Position numbers and translations under genes: made by a program. Positions 1-8,197 of a stretch of DNA of 36,628 nucleotides are shown here, piece after piece (the first letter of the stretch is position 1; every line of letters starts with the position of its first letter). The stretch covers positions 1 to 36,628 of the forward strand of contig JAIXWH010000081.1 in NCBI GenBank assembly GCA_027484165.1, in the 5' to 3' direction. The notes under the pieces were generated by a model that worked only from the letters and a program-made list of their open reading frames with translations, ran no database searches and was not told the DNA's origin. The DNA comes from Chitinophagaceae bacterium (GTDB taxonomy: Bacteria > Bacteroidota > Bacteroidia > Chitinophagales > Chitinophagaceae).

Positions 1-932
1 GAAATTTTTAAGGTATCTAAAAAATCTAATTGAGAATTTTTTGTAAGCGTTAAATCAAAACTTTGAATTCTGTAATCTTCATCAGTTATATTTATAACTC
101 CAGAAAAAAGTGGCTCAAAATTTCTGCGAGGTGTTACTTTTATGGAGTATACCATTTTTCCACTTTCCTGATAGGTTCCCAGCATTTTAAATTTATAAAA
201 TCGAATTGCTCCATCTGCAATGGGTGACACATAACCTCTTGAGGAACCTCCTCCATCAAATATGCTAACATTGTTGGAATATAAATTGATGAAGGTTGGA
301 AAAGTAAAACCTGCTGCCTTGCTTCCACTAACGCGACTGCTCTTCACCTCCATTTTAAATTTATCGGGTTTTTGCTTGTATATTTTAGATAGTGCTTCCG
401 ACAAATAAATAATCCCTTTACCTGCTGAATCTAATCCCATCGATTCTTTGTCATCATCCGGTACTTTTTTCCCCATAATTTTATTGGGCAATTTTCTCAG
501 CTTGATTAAATCTTTACTATATAAATCACATTCGAATGAACTGACCTCATTGTTGTATTTATTTCTTTTTTTTATCGCCTGTCTTATAATTTCATAAGCT
601 GGATTTTCCGATCCACTTTTAATCACTAATTCTTTGAGTAATAAGTTTTGTTTTTTTAGTATGATGTTCAATTCAATATCATCTTGTATATCAATTTGCT
701 TTTCTACAGCTTCGTATCCAATATGCTGAAAAACCAAAAAATATTTGCCAGATGTTAATGTAAAAGAATAAGCACCTTTATTATTTGCAGTGACCCCTTT
801 GGAAGTTCCCTTTAACACTACTGAGGTATAAGCCAATGGCTGATTATTATCATCTTTGATTACACCATATATTTTTTGTGAAAAAACGCAAACACTATTG
901 AGTAGAAAAAGCAGCAAAAATATACATCTCAT
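1..932 (-). CDS. DUF5686 / carboxypeptidase-regulatory-like protein, C-terminus beyond window
   Basis: Read on the minus strand from an ATG at 932, this frame stays open to the left edge, giving about 310 residues. It begins with a signal peptide (MRCIFLLLFLLNSVCVFSQ), followed by a CarboxypepD_reg-like beta-sandwich (about residues 20-100: IYGVIKDDNNQPLAYTSV, then a GKYFLVFQHIGYE stretch). The rest matches the DUF5686 pattern, including GYVSPIADGAIRFYKFKMLG, IKVTPRRNFEPLFSG and FDLTLTKNSQLDFLDTL. Family members are large (usually over 700 residues) exported proteins of Bacteroidota, thought to sit at the outer membrane; their biochemical role is not known. The gene is divergent from miaE. 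The family call is firm, the function open. Confidence 0.85.
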   Translation of the reverse strand, partial: MRCIFLLLFLLNSVCVFSQKIYGVIKDDNNQPLAYTSVVLKGTSKGVTANNKGAYSFTLTSGKYFLVFQHIGYEAVEKQIDIQDDIELNIILKKQNLLLKELVIKSGSENPAYEIIRQAIKKRNKYNNEVSSFECDLYSKDLIKLRKLPNKIMGKKVPDDDKESMGLDSAGKGIIYLSEALSKIYKQKPDKFKMEVKSSRVSGSKAAGFTFPTFINLYSNNVSIFDGGGSSRGYVSPIADGAIRFYKFKMLGTYQESGKMVYSIKVTPRRNFEPLFSGVINITDEDYRIQSFDLTLTKNSQLDFLDTLKI

Positions 933-1014
933 GAAATTAGAAATTATGAAATAGCAAGATATTCTATTTTTCAATTATGAGCCTATTAATTGCTTACATT
1001 TCCGATTCATTTTT

Positions 1015-1022
1015 TAAATTTG
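1015..1022 (+). promoter_or_regulatory. TAnnTTTG -7 box just before miaE
   Basis: TAAATTTG matches the Bacteroidota -7 consensus and is preceded by TTG at 990-992, a spacing of 22 bases (reported spacings are roughly 17-23). The box ends only three bases before the ATG at 1026, so a transcript from it would be leaderless or nearly so. In AT-rich DNA a chance match is quite possible; see the finding on rlmB and purB. Confidence 0.3.
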
Positions 1023-1025
1023 GGG

Positions 1026-1640
1026 ATGCAAAATGAATTAAGCGAACATACTAGAAATATATTAGGATTAAAATTACCCACCGACCCAAGATGGGTGAAT
1101 CTTGCTGAAATGCAATTGGAAGAAATCCTTACCGATCATGCATACTGTGAGCAAAAAGCAGCAACCACCTGCATTTCCCTTATTCAAAAGAATCCAGAGA
1201 AGTCATTATTAGTTCAAGAACTAAGTCCAATCGTGACGGAAGAATGGGGCCATTTCAGAATGGTACTGGCTGAATTGAATAAAAGAGATTTACAATTCGG
1301 AAGACAACGAAAAGATGTTTATGTAAATAAATTAATTGACTTTCAAAAAAAAGGTGGGAGTCATGAAGAACGTTTTCTTGATCAAATGTTGACAATGGCA
1401 CTTATTGAAGCAAGAAGTTGCGAAAGATTTAAAAGATTAAGCGAAGGCCTTGATGATGAATACATGAGGAAATTTTACAGAAAATTCATGGAGAGCGAAG
1501 CAGGACATTACACTTTGTTTATCACGTTAGCAGAACATTATATTGATAAAAAAATAGTACGTAAACGCTGGTCAGAATGGTTAGCTTATGAAAAAGATTT
1601 AATGAACAGCGCCGAAGTAAGAGGAGACAGAATTCATTAA
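1026..1640 (+). CDS. miaE: tRNA-(ms2io6A) hydroxylase MiaE
   Basis: The enzyme is a diiron oxygenase that hydroxylates the isopentenyl group of 2-methylthio-N6-isopentenyladenosine at position 37 of tRNAs reading U-starting codons. The all-helical ferritin-like fold shows ILGLKLPTDPRWVN near the N-terminus, DHAYCEQKAA (E42), the first ExxH pair EEWGH (E73, H76), IEARSCERF (E128) and the second ExxH pair ESEAGH (E158, H161), numbered from the start chosen here. The open frame extends upstream to a TTG at 990, but the 12 extra residues are unlike the family, so the ATG at 1026 is preferred; it gives 204 residues, normal for MiaE. It converges on the repeat protein with an 11-base gap and no clear hairpin. 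Confidence 0.9.
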   Translation: MQNELSEHTRNILGLKLPTDPRWVNLAEMQLEEILTDHAYCEQKAATTCISLIQKNPEKSLLVQELSPIVTEEWGHFRMVLAELNKRDLQFGRQRKDVYVNKLIDFQKKGGSHEERFLDQMLTMALIEARSCERFKRLSEGLDDEYMRKFYRKFMESEAGHYTLFITLAEHYIDKKIVRKRWSEWLAYEKDLMNSAEVRGDRIH

Positions 1641-1651
1641 AATAAATATTT

Positions 1652-2344
1652 CTAATAATTATTGACAAAGAAATGTACTCCATTAACAACCTGTATCTGA
1701 TTACCTAACTTAACCGAACCTGGAGAATAAGTTCGTTCCTGTGAACCATAGTAAGTAAAACTGGAACTCCCTAATGTTTTTATTTTCCCAGCAAATGCTT
1801 TATCATCCAAGGAATTGTAGTAAGTCATAGAGACAGATCCATAAGATTTTATTTTACCTTTAATCGCAGCATTCTCAAAAGAACTGTAGTAATTAATATT
1901 TGCCGAACCTATTGATTTTACTTTATTTGTGAGCATCGCATCATCAAGCATTGTGTAATAATCAAAATTAATGGGACCAACACTTTTAATTTTCCCAATC
2001 AATTCCACTCTGTCATAAGATGCGAAATATTTGATTTGTGTTGTCCCTATGAATTTAATCTTCCCTCTGAAAGCCGAATCATCCTTTTCATTATAATAGT
2101 CTACACGACCACCAAATCCTTCTAATTTTCTTTGTATATAATCAACAGGTCTGCCTGCATATCTATCAACGCCCCATTCGGCAATGCTTCCATCCTGTGA
2201 AATATTCAGCACTACATTCTCATTCAATAAAAAACTAAACACAGATGTGCTGCCATTACCAGAAATTATAACCTTACTTAGTCTTTGACTGAAAGTATTT
2301 AAAACAAGTGTTGTTGATAAAACAAATAAATAAATCTTTTTCAT
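1652..2344 (-). CDS. secreted protein of six 23-residue repeats, function unknown
   Basis: The 230-residue protein starts with a clear signal peptide (MKKIYLFVLSTTLVLNTFSQ). A short beta-rich head (about 21-71, with NISQDGSIAEWG) is followed by six contiguous 23-residue units at 72-94, 95-117, 118-140, 141-163, 164-186 and 187-209, and a 21-residue tail. The unit reads roughly (K/R)-(I/L/V)-K-x-(I/V/L)-G-x-x-x-(I/F)-x-Y-(Y/F)-x-S-x-(D/E), ending in G. The spacing of small and aromatic residues suggests a beta-solenoid or a stack of beta-hairpins like those in cell-surface repeat proteins. It probably acts in the periplasm or outside the cell. I do not recognise a named family. It has its own upstream region of 142 bases. 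Confidence 0.75.
   Translation of the reverse strand: MKKIYLFVLSTTLVLNTFSQRLSKVIISGNGSTSVFSFLLNENVVLNISQDGSIAEWGVDRYAGRPVDYIQRKLEGFGGRVDYYNEKDDSAFRGKIKFIGTTQIKYFASYDRVELIGKIKSVGPINFDYYTMLDDAMLTNKVKSIGSANINYYSSFENAAIKGKIKSYGSVSMTYYNSLDDKAFAGKIKTLGSSSFTYYGSQERTYSPGSVKLGNQIQVVNGVHFFVNNY
1718..2131 (-). repeat. six in-frame 69-bp coding repeats
   Basis: These bases encode the six 23-residue units of the secreted repeat protein. The units are diverged at the DNA level but share fixed length and phase, with KIKS(x)GS and YY motifs recurring every 69 bases. This points to old duplication within the gene followed by selection for the protein pattern, not recent slippage. Confidence 0.8.
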
Positions 2345-2486
2345 ATGTTAGTAAAATTTGTATTTGTAAGATGATTCAACATTCATTACCCTCTTCATTT
2401 ACATTCAAATCAGTAGAAATGAATAATGGTTTTATCTTTTTAAAGGCAGTTAAAGTTACATTTTAATATGAAATCCAATAAATAAA

Positions 2487-3467
2487 TTATGACTTATTCT
2501 GACTAAAAAACTCAATTTCATCAGTAAAATCTATGTAAGGATGAGTCGCTTTTAGTTTTAAAACCTTTTCCAAATGGGTACCAATAAATTTTTTATGTTG
2601 AACCGATTCAGGATTAAATGCTTTATGGTTTCGGGCATTTCTGATGATTGAAATCTCTTTCATTAATTGTTTTGATTCTTCATCAACACAAGTTGCTAAA
2701 AATTTCTCCCAAACATAATTGGTTGCTGCATAATTGGGATGAACCATATCCTCTGCAAAAAAACGGTAGTCTCTCAAATCATCTATAATTAATTCGTATG
2801 ATGGGAAATATAGTACCCCCTGGTGTTTTTCAGTAAGTTGATGAACTGCACTGATTAAGTTAGCTTTACTCCTATTATTTTCTACAAAACCATCTCTTAA
2901 ATGTCTTACCGGACTAATTGTAAAAATAATTTTCAATTTTGGATTGAATATTTTTAGATCTTGAAGCATTTGATCAAGTACATCAACAATTACTGTTGCA
3001 GAGAACAATTTTTTTAGAAACTTATCTGTAGGCACTTTATGACAATTGGCAACTACTCTTTCATTTTCAATTTGATAAGCAAAAGATGAGCCAAGCGTAA
3101 GAATCAACCAATCTGCATTTTTCAAAGCTGCATGTGCAGCTTCCTGTGAAGTGTTTATTTTGTTGAGACAATCAGATTTATTTATGCTCGAAAATTTTGT
3201 GTGATGATCCCAGCTTCCCCAAAATTCATTATGAAAAAACAAATCTGATTCTGTGTAGCGCTTGTTTTGAATGTAAGCTGAAATCGCTTGTGAAATACTA
3301 ATTGGATTGAATAAAATTCCGTGAGGATTGTCAATGATTTGAAATTTATGTTGAGCTAACTTTGCTCCAATCTGTTCTGTAAAACATGAACCGGCTAAAA
3401 ACAATTGATGACTGTGATTAATTTTAACATCAAATTCTTTTGGAGTAAATTCTAATCTGAATTCCAT
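2487..3467 (-). CDS. GSCFA domain protein
   Basis: The 326-residue protein carries the signature that names the GSCFA family (LAGSCFTEQIGAKL, about residues 24-37), here with Thr in place of Ala. Other family-like blocks are NPHGILFNPISI, LTLGSSFAYQ, IIFTISPVRHLRDG and FFAEDMVHPNYAATNYVWEKF. GSCFA proteins resemble the SGNH/GDSL hydrolase fold; the GS near the N-terminus and the D/H of AEDMVHPN would be the equivalent catalytic positions. No natural substrate is established. There is no signal peptide. It lies nine bases after the HMG-CoA lyase gene on the same strand, so the two are probably co-transcribed. Confidence 0.85.
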   Translation of the reverse strand: MEFRLEFTPKEFDVKINHSHQLFLAGSCFTEQIGAKLAQHKFQIIDNPHGILFNPISISQAISAYIQNKRYTESDLFFHNEFWGSWDHHTKFSSINKSDCLNKINTSQEAAHAALKNADWLILTLGSSFAYQIENERVVANCHKVPTDKFLKKLFSATVIVDVLDQMLQDLKIFNPKLKIIFTISPVRHLRDGFVENNRSKANLISAVHQLTEKHQGVLYFPSYELIIDDLRDYRFFAEDMVHPNYAATNYVWEKFLATCVDEESKQLMKEISIIRNARNHKAFNPESVQHKKFIGTHLEKVLKLKATHPYIDFTDEIEFFSQNKS

Positions 3468-3476
3468 GATAATTTT

Positions 3477-4340
3477 TTATGCAAATATTTCTGATGCCAA
3501 TGAAATGCATTGACTGAGTGCCTCTTGATTGATTTCAAAAATTAAACCTTTATTATTCAAATAGGGTAACATCAATTCCGTATTCATATTGCCAACTAAA
3601 TCATTTCCTGCCATTGGACAACCACCAATTCCTTTTAATGCGCCATCTACTCTTAAACAACCTGCATCTAAAGCTGCATCCAGCTTTCCTTTCCAATTAT
3701 CCGCTGTAGAATGTAAATGAACACCGATTTCTATTTGAGGCAATGAATTGATCATTTGCTGAGATAATGAACCCACCTGAATCGAAGATGCTAGTCCAAC
3801 TGTATCAGCAAGCGATATTGTCTTAATTTCCAATGCTCCTATTTTATGTGCCCATTCTAAAACGATTTCTTCATGGTAAGGGTCTCCATATGGATTTCCA
3901 AATCCCATTGAAATATACACTACCAGTTCTTTTTTATATTTGATGCACAAATCCTGTATATGCTTGAGTTGTTCATAAGCATCTTCAATTGAAGCATTGG
4001 TATTTCTCTGCTGAAAAGTTTCTGAAACTGAAAATGGGAAACCGAGATACTTGATTTGTTCATAGTGAATCGCTTCTTCTGCTCCTCTTATATTCGCAAT
4101 AATTGCAAGTAACTTAGATACTGATTTATCAAGAATCAACTTTTTTAAAACTTCTTTAGTGTCAGCCATTTGCGGAATAGCTTTCGGCGAAACAAAGCTT
4201 CCAAAATCGATAGTATCGAATCCAACCTGTAATAAGCTGTTAATATATTCTATTTTCTTTTCGGTAGGTATAAAATGAGACCACCCCTGCATGGCATCAC
4301 GTGGGCATTCTATTAATTTTATTTTATTTTGATTGTTCAT
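3477..4340 (-). CDS. hydroxymethylglutaryl-CoA lyase
   Basis: This TIM-barrel enzyme of the HMGL/DRE family cleaves HMG-CoA to acetoacetate and acetyl-CoA in leucine breakdown. ECPRDAMQGW (D15) corresponds to the metal-binding strand-1 motif, VHLHSTADNW (H208, H210) supplies the metal-binding histidines, and GIGGCP carries the expected catalytic cysteine. The tail of that loop (AGNDLVGNMNTE) differs from the best-studied mitochondrial and Pseudomonas enzymes but fits versions seen in Bacteroidota. At 287 residues the length is normal. It is followed nine bases later by the GSCFA gene. An HMGL-like aldolase with another acyl-CoA substrate cannot be excluded. Confidence 0.85.
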   Translation of the reverse strand: MNNQNKIKLIECPRDAMQGWSHFIPTEKKIEYINSLLQVGFDTIDFGSFVSPKAIPQMADTKEVLKKLILDKSVSKLLAIIANIRGAEEAIHYEQIKYLGFPFSVSETFQQRNTNASIEDAYEQLKHIQDLCIKYKKELVVYISMGFGNPYGDPYHEEIVLEWAHKIGALEIKTISLADTVGLASSIQVGSLSQQMINSLPQIEIGVHLHSTADNWKGKLDAALDAGCLRVDGALKGIGGCPMAGNDLVGNMNTELMLPYLNNKGLIFEINQEALSQCISLASEIFA

Positions 4341-4394
4341 TTATAAAGTCAAAATTGAAAAATTAAAAACCAAAAAACTATAAATTACAAACAT

Positions 4395-4449
4395 CAATCA
4401 ACCAATCAACCTCTTGAACGTTTTGAACCTACCAAACCTCTTAAACCTT
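4395..4449 (-). repeat. 9-bp-periodic intergenic repeat, copy A
   Basis: Directly after rlmB, overlapping its stop codon, the minus strand reads as a degenerate 9-bp periodic repeat (GGTTTAAGA, GGTTTGGTA, GGTTCAAAA, CGTTCAAGA, then GGTTGATTG twice). The 16-mer AAGGTTTAAGAGGTTT (plus-strand 4434-4449) occurs again exactly at 35156-35171, in a second array with the same period. The array lies in the gap before the HMG-CoA lyase gene. Confidence 0.7.
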
Positions 4450-5215
4450 ACTCCCCCCTCTGCCTCAATGCTTCATATAAAATAACTCCAGTAGCCACCG
4501 ATACATTCAATGATTCAAAATCACCCGGCATCGGAATTTTCACTTTCTCATCGCAAATTTTCATCAATGCAGGATATATCCCATGCTCTTCACCTCCCAT
4601 CACAATAGCACAGGGCTCTGTGAAATCTACTTCTTTAATTAATTTTTCTGCAGTCATCTCAGTTGCAATCACTTTAATTCCATTCAAATGCATTTCATCA
4701 ATCGCTTTCATCAAACTATTTACTCTGCAAACTGCAATTTTCTCTAAAGCCCCTGCAGAGGTTAAGATAGCATCTTCATTTAATGACCCTACACCTTTAT
4801 CGGGAATGATTATTGCCTGAACTCCAAAGCTATAAGCACTTCTTGCGATGGCTCCTATATTTCTAATATCAGTAACTCCATCTAAAATTACAAACAATGG
4901 AACATTTCCATTTTCAACAACAAATGAAATGATCTGTTGCAAATCCTGATATTGAATTTTTGAAATCTGCGCAATACAACCCTCATGATTACTCACATTA
5001 AAGCTATTCAGTTTTTCAACCGGCACTTTATTGATAGGAACTAATTCAGTTGCAGCAAGATTTTTGATTTCATCTATAACCGGACCATGAACATTGGATT
5101 GCAAATAAATACGTTCCAACTGCTTTCTTTCTTTGAGCGCCTTTATAATAGCTTCACGGCCAATGACCAGCGTATTTTTTTTGGGGCGTTGATGTTGATG
5201 TCTAAAATTTTTCAC
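4448..5215 (-). CDS. rlmB: 23S rRNA (guanosine-2251-2'-O)-methyltransferase RlmB
   Basis: This SpoU/TrmH-family methyltransferase modifies G2251 in the peptidyl-transferase P loop of 23S rRNA. A short basic leader precedes the substrate-binding domain (LVIGREAIIKALKERKQLERIYL). The trefoil-knot SPOUT domain shows motif 1 (LDGVTDIRNIGAIARSAYSFG), motif 2 (CAIVMGGEEHGI) and motif 3 (IPMPGDFESLNVSVATGVIL). The 255-residue length is normal. The start is GTG at 5215; an ATG two bases upstream is out of frame and hits a stop at once. A nearby TrmH-family enzyme acting on tRNA is the main alternative. Confidence 0.88.
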   Translation of the reverse strand: MKNFRHQHQRPKKNTLVIGREAIIKALKERKQLERIYLQSNVHGPVIDEIKNLAATELVPINKVPVEKLNSFNVSNHEGCIAQISKIQYQDLQQIISFVVENGNVPLFVILDGVTDIRNIGAIARSAYSFGVQAIIIPDKGVGSLNEDAILTSAGALEKIAVCRVNSLMKAIDEMHLNGIKVIATEMTAEKLIKEVDFTEPCAIVMGGEEHGIYPALMKICDEKVKIPMPGDFESLNVSVATGVILYEALRQRGE

Positions 5216-5219
5216 ATTT

Positions 5220-5248
5220 CAAATTTAATATTTTGTCCTTATAGCAAA
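5220..5248 (-). promoter_or_regulatory. putative rlmB promoter
   Basis: On the minus strand TTTG (5248-5245), 17 bases and TAAATTTG (5227-5220) fit the Bacteroidota promoter pattern. The box ends four bases before the GTG start, so the transcript would be almost leaderless. The TTTG lies in the T-run of the metK terminator. Confidence 0.4.
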
Positions 5249-5277
5249 AAACCATGCCGAAATATCGACATGGTTTT
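5248..5277 (-). terminator. metK terminator
   Basis: On the minus strand, AAAACCATG (5277-5269) and CATGGTTTT (5256-5248) form the outer stem. An inner TCG/CGA pairing lies beyond one mismatch, around a TATT loop, and a T-run continues into TTTTTTGC. It lies 23 bases after the metK stop. Confidence 0.8.
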
Positions 5278-5300
5278 ATTATGATCGTTTCTTGATTGAA

Positions 5301-6560
5301 TTATTTTAATCCAAAAACTTTTTTCACTTCTTTTACTGCATCTAATTTTTCCCAGGTGAATAATTCTACTTTTTTTGTTACTTTTTTACCATCTGGAGAA
5401 GTAAATGTTTTTTCAACCACTTCATTTTTACGTCCCATGTGTCCGTAAGCAGCAGTTTCGCTGTACATTGGATTACGCAATTTCAAACGTTGCTCGATAA
5501 AATAAGGACGCATATCAAAGCAAGACATTTTCATTACTCTTTCAGCGATTTGTCCATCAGTCATTTTCACTTTTGCAGTACCGTATGTAACTACATTGAT
5601 ACTGGTTGGTTGAGCAACACCAATTGCATAAGAAACCTGTACCAAAACTTCGTCGCATAATCCTGCAGCAACTAAATTCTTTGCAATATGTCTGGTTGCA
5701 TAAGCAGCTGAACGATCTACCTTACTAGGATCTTTACCGCTAAATGCTCCACCGCCATGAGCACCTTTACCACCATAAGTATCCACGATAATCTTACGGC
5801 CGGTTAAACCAGTATCTCCATGTGGACCACCAATAACAAACTTACCGGTTGGGTTAACATGATATTTGATTTTATTGTTGAATAAATGCGCATATTTTGG
5901 GTATTTTGCCTTTACTCTTGGGATCAAAATATTAATTACATCTTTTTTGATTTTAGCAAGCATAGAATCATCTTTTCCAAAATCATCATGTTGAGTTGAT
6001 ATAACAATTGCGTCTATACGAACAGGCTTATTGTTATCATCATACTCTAAAGTAACCTGACTTTTGGCATCAGGACGAAGATATTTGATTTGTTTATTCT
6101 CTCTTCTCAAAGCAGCAAGCTCTTCTAATAATTTGTGAGCTAAATTCAATGCAAGAGGCATATAGTCTTCAGTTTCATTAGATGCATAACCAAACATCAT
6201 ACCCTGATCACCAGCACCCTGCTCTTCTTTTTTCTTTCTGTCAACACCCTGGTTAATATCGCTTGATTGCTCATGAATTGCAGATAAAATTCCACAAGAA
6301 TTTGCTTCAAACATGTATTCACTTTTAGTGTATCCGATTTTACGGATAACACCTCTTGCAATTTCCTGTACATCTAAATAAGCTTTACTCTTAACCTCTC
6401 CGGCTAAAACCACCTGACCTGTGGTAACTAATGTTTCACAAGCAACTTTACTTGATGGATCGAAAGCTAAAAAATTATCAATAAGTGCGTCACTGATCTG
6501 ATCAGCTACTTTGTCTGGATGTCCTTCGCTAACTGATTCTGAAGTAAATAAATATGGCAT
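5301..6560 (-). CDS. metK: S-adenosylmethionine synthetase
   Basis: The enzyme makes S-adenosylmethionine from methionine and ATP, with cleavage of the triphosphate. Clear signatures are [11 protein letters not shown] (H14, D16; ATP and Mg2+ binding), the flexible-loop motif [12 protein letters not shown], the [20 protein letters not shown] block and the phosphate-binding [19 protein letters not shown]. At 419 residues it is somewhat longer than the E. coli enzyme (about 384), with an extended C-terminal part typical of Bacteroidota. It supplies the methyl donor for RlmB and for the methyltransferases in the polysaccharide locus. A strong promoter precedes it; the leader is only about 15 bases, so there is no room for a SAM riboswitch. 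Confidence 0.97.
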   Translation of the reverse strand: MPYLFTSESVSEGHPDKVADQISDALIDNFLAFDPSSKVACETLVTTGQVVLAGEVKSKAYLDVQEIARGVIRKIGYTKSEYMFEANSCGILSAIHEQSSDINQGVDRKKKEEQGAGDQGMMFGYASNETEDYMPLALNLAHKLLEELAALRRENKQIKYLRPDAKSQVTLEYDDNNKPVRIDAIVISTQHDDFGKDDSMLAKIKKDVINILIPRVKAKYPKYAHLFNNKIKYHVNPTGKFVIGGPHGDTGLTGRKIIVDTYGGKGAHGGGAFSGKDPSKVDRSAAYATRHIAKNLVAAGLCDEVLVQVSYAIGVAQPTSINVVTYGTAKVKMTDGQIAERVMKMSCFDMRPYFIEQRLKLRNPMYSETAAYGHMGRKNEVVEKTFTSPDGKKVTKKVELFTWEKLDAVKEVKKVFGLK

Positions 6561-6579
6561 ATAGATTGTTTTAAGATTG

Positions 6580-6610
6580 CAAAGATAAGGGTTGACTTAT
6601 TAACAACAAA
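6580..6610 (-). promoter_or_regulatory. metK promoter (TTTG-N19-TATCTTTG)
   Basis: On the minus strand TTTG (6610-6607) and TATCTTTG (6587-6580) are separated by exactly 19 bases, a full match to the Bacteroidota primary-sigma consensus, 20 bases before the metK ATG. The TTTG is the last four bases of the terminator stem of the gene upstream. Confidence 0.75.
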
Positions 6611-6631
6611 GCCCTACGAAAGAGGGCTTTG
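6607..6631 (-). terminator. terminator of the DUF4270 gene
   Basis: CAAAGCCCT and AGGGCTTTG form a perfect 9-bp stem around a 7-base loop, beginning eight bases after the DUF4270 stop. On the minus strand it is followed by TTGTTAAT, a modest T-rich tail. Its end doubles as the -33 element of metK. Confidence 0.75.
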
Positions 6632-6638
6632 AAATAAA

Positions 6639-8171
6639 TTATTTACTTTTTGAATAAACTATTCTTAGTCGCATTCGATAATTGGGATTTGGGTTATTAC
6701 CACCACCCACTTTAATTCTGCCTTCCGCTAGTGAATTACCATATTGAAAGAAAAAAGTCGAATATTGACTATACCTGAAGCTATGTGCTGGGAATAATCT
6801 CATTTTGTAATTATTGCCTTTGTTGGTTACCATTTGTTGAAGATATCTGGTGATATTGATGGTATAATATGTTTGAGTTCCTCTTTTGCGTTGGTAGCCT
6901 CCAAAATAACTGTAATCTACCCTGTTGCCTGTAGGGAAATACGGATACAATGTATTTTTATAATCTGGATCATAAAATGTGTTAGGATTCAAATCACGAT
7001 AGATAGGCTTGTATTTTAATGGATTTAATGAATCCACCAAATCAAGATACATGAAACCAGGCGGTGTAAATAAAGTTGATTGAGTTCCATCTGTTATTTC
7101 CTGAATTTCTATTTCTGCTCTGTGTATGATACGGTTTGAAATTGTATCTAATTTTGGAATCTTCAATGTGGCAAAGGTACCAGGAGTAGTTTGTAACCAT
7201 ATTTCCTCATTTCCGTTTACAGTATCAGTAACAGGTAGTGGCCTCGGCCTAATTTGTCTCTTGATGTAATTAGACAACGATGAATTTCTCACCGTGCTTC
7301 CATCCAAACCTGATTTAAAAAACCAAAAACTGAAAGTGGTATCTATTGCAGAATATGAAGTATCAGATATTTTGTTTTTCTTGCTGTAATGTAGTTCTAA
7401 TCTTGTTTTACCATCTTGATATAAATCGATATAAGACAACGCATTTCCTGAAGTTGCTTTAATCACAAATCCATTATTAAATTTTGCTCTGAACAAAGAG
7501 TCATTTAAAAATGCGTTATTAGTATAATTGGTAGAAGACGTATCTCTTGAAAACAATAAGTCTCTAAAGCTATCATTGAGCTTTATTCTGATTTGATTGT
7601 TGATACTATCGCCTTTGATTCCATATTTTTTGTAGTAGCCCAATTGATTTAAATAAACTGTTGTTGGATTACTTAAAGGATTTCCTATCGCAGGGTGATA
7701 ACTTATAGGATTATATTGAGTTATAGAATCCCAAAAGCCATGCTGGGTATTGGGAACCTCAAAAACTTGAAATGTCATAGGTGTTGAAGTATCTCCCCAG
7801 CTACCTTTGTAACTTAAACATAATACAACAGAATCAGACTTTAGAATAGTATCTCTTGATAGACCAATAAAATAAGGATAAAAATTAGGCTTTAATTGCA
7901 AAAACAATTCTGCATCTGTACCACCCATTAATCCATCATCAGAAATATGTCCTATTACGTGATTTTCAGACAAAGACATTTTAGTACTGTCATAATCTAC
8001 ACCCAGACAATTATCTCCTTGTGATGCGATGATTTCTAAGGTATCTGCAAAAGTATTGATGTTATCAACCTCAGGGAGTAAATCCCCACCAATATCAGTG
8101 GTATCTAACTTTGTACAACTTGCTATTAAAATTATGATTAGTCCGAAAAGTAAGTAGGCTCTTTTGTGCAC
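6639..8171 (-). CDS. DUF4270 lipoprotein
   Basis: The 510-residue protein begins with a lipoprotein signal: a hydrophobic stretch LLFGLIIILIASC whose lipobox I-A-S-C gives a lipidated Cys19. The start is GTG at 8171, needed to include the complete signal. Downstream are blocks typical of DUF4270, such as DIGGDLLPEVDNINTFADTLEI near the lipidation site and a long beta-rich body ending with RYLQQMVTNKGNNYKMRLFP. The family is found mainly in Bacteroidota, is anchored to a membrane (probably the outer one) and has no known function. It follows the glycogen-synthase-like gene by 26 bases and is probably its operon partner. Confidence 0.85.
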   Translation of the reverse strand: MHKRAYLLFGLIIILIASCTKLDTTDIGGDLLPEVDNINTFADTLEIIASQGDNCLGVDYDSTKMSLSENHVIGHISDDGLMGGTDAELFLQLKPNFYPYFIGLSRDTILKSDSVVLCLSYKGSWGDTSTPMTFQVFEVPNTQHGFWDSITQYNPISYHPAIGNPLSNPTTVYLNQLGYYKKYGIKGDSINNQIRIKLNDSFRDLLFSRDTSSTNYTNNAFLNDSLFRAKFNNGFVIKATSGNALSYIDLYQDGKTRLELHYSKKNKISDTSYSAIDTTFSFWFFKSGLDGSTVRNSSLSNYIKRQIRPRPLPVTDTVNGNEEIWLQTTPGTFATLKIPKLDTISNRIIHRAEIEIQEITDGTQSTLFTPPGFMYLDLVDSLNPLKYKPIYRDLNPNTFYDPDYKNTLYPYFPTGNRVDYSYFGGYQRKRGTQTYYTINITRYLQQMVTNKGNNYKMRLFPAHSFRYSQYSTFFFQYGNSLAEGRIKVGGGNNPNPNYRMRLRIVYSKSK

Positions 8172-8197
8172 GAATAGAATTTTAAAATGGCGTTTAA

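Noticed and set aside
140-328. Minus-strand open frame of 62 codons
   Set aside because: It lies in another frame inside the DUF5686 gene, whose own frame is unbroken and matches the family.
990-1025. TTG start extending miaE by 12 residues
   Set aside because: The extra residues do not resemble the MiaE N-terminus, and the ATG at 1026 gives the usual length.
1718-2131. CRISPR-like or recent tandem array suggested by regular spacing
   Set aside because: The units are diverged coding repeats with a fixed 69-base length and no spacers.
6561-6600. SAM riboswitch before metK
   Set aside because: The promoter lies 20 bases before the start, so the leader is too short for any riboswitch.
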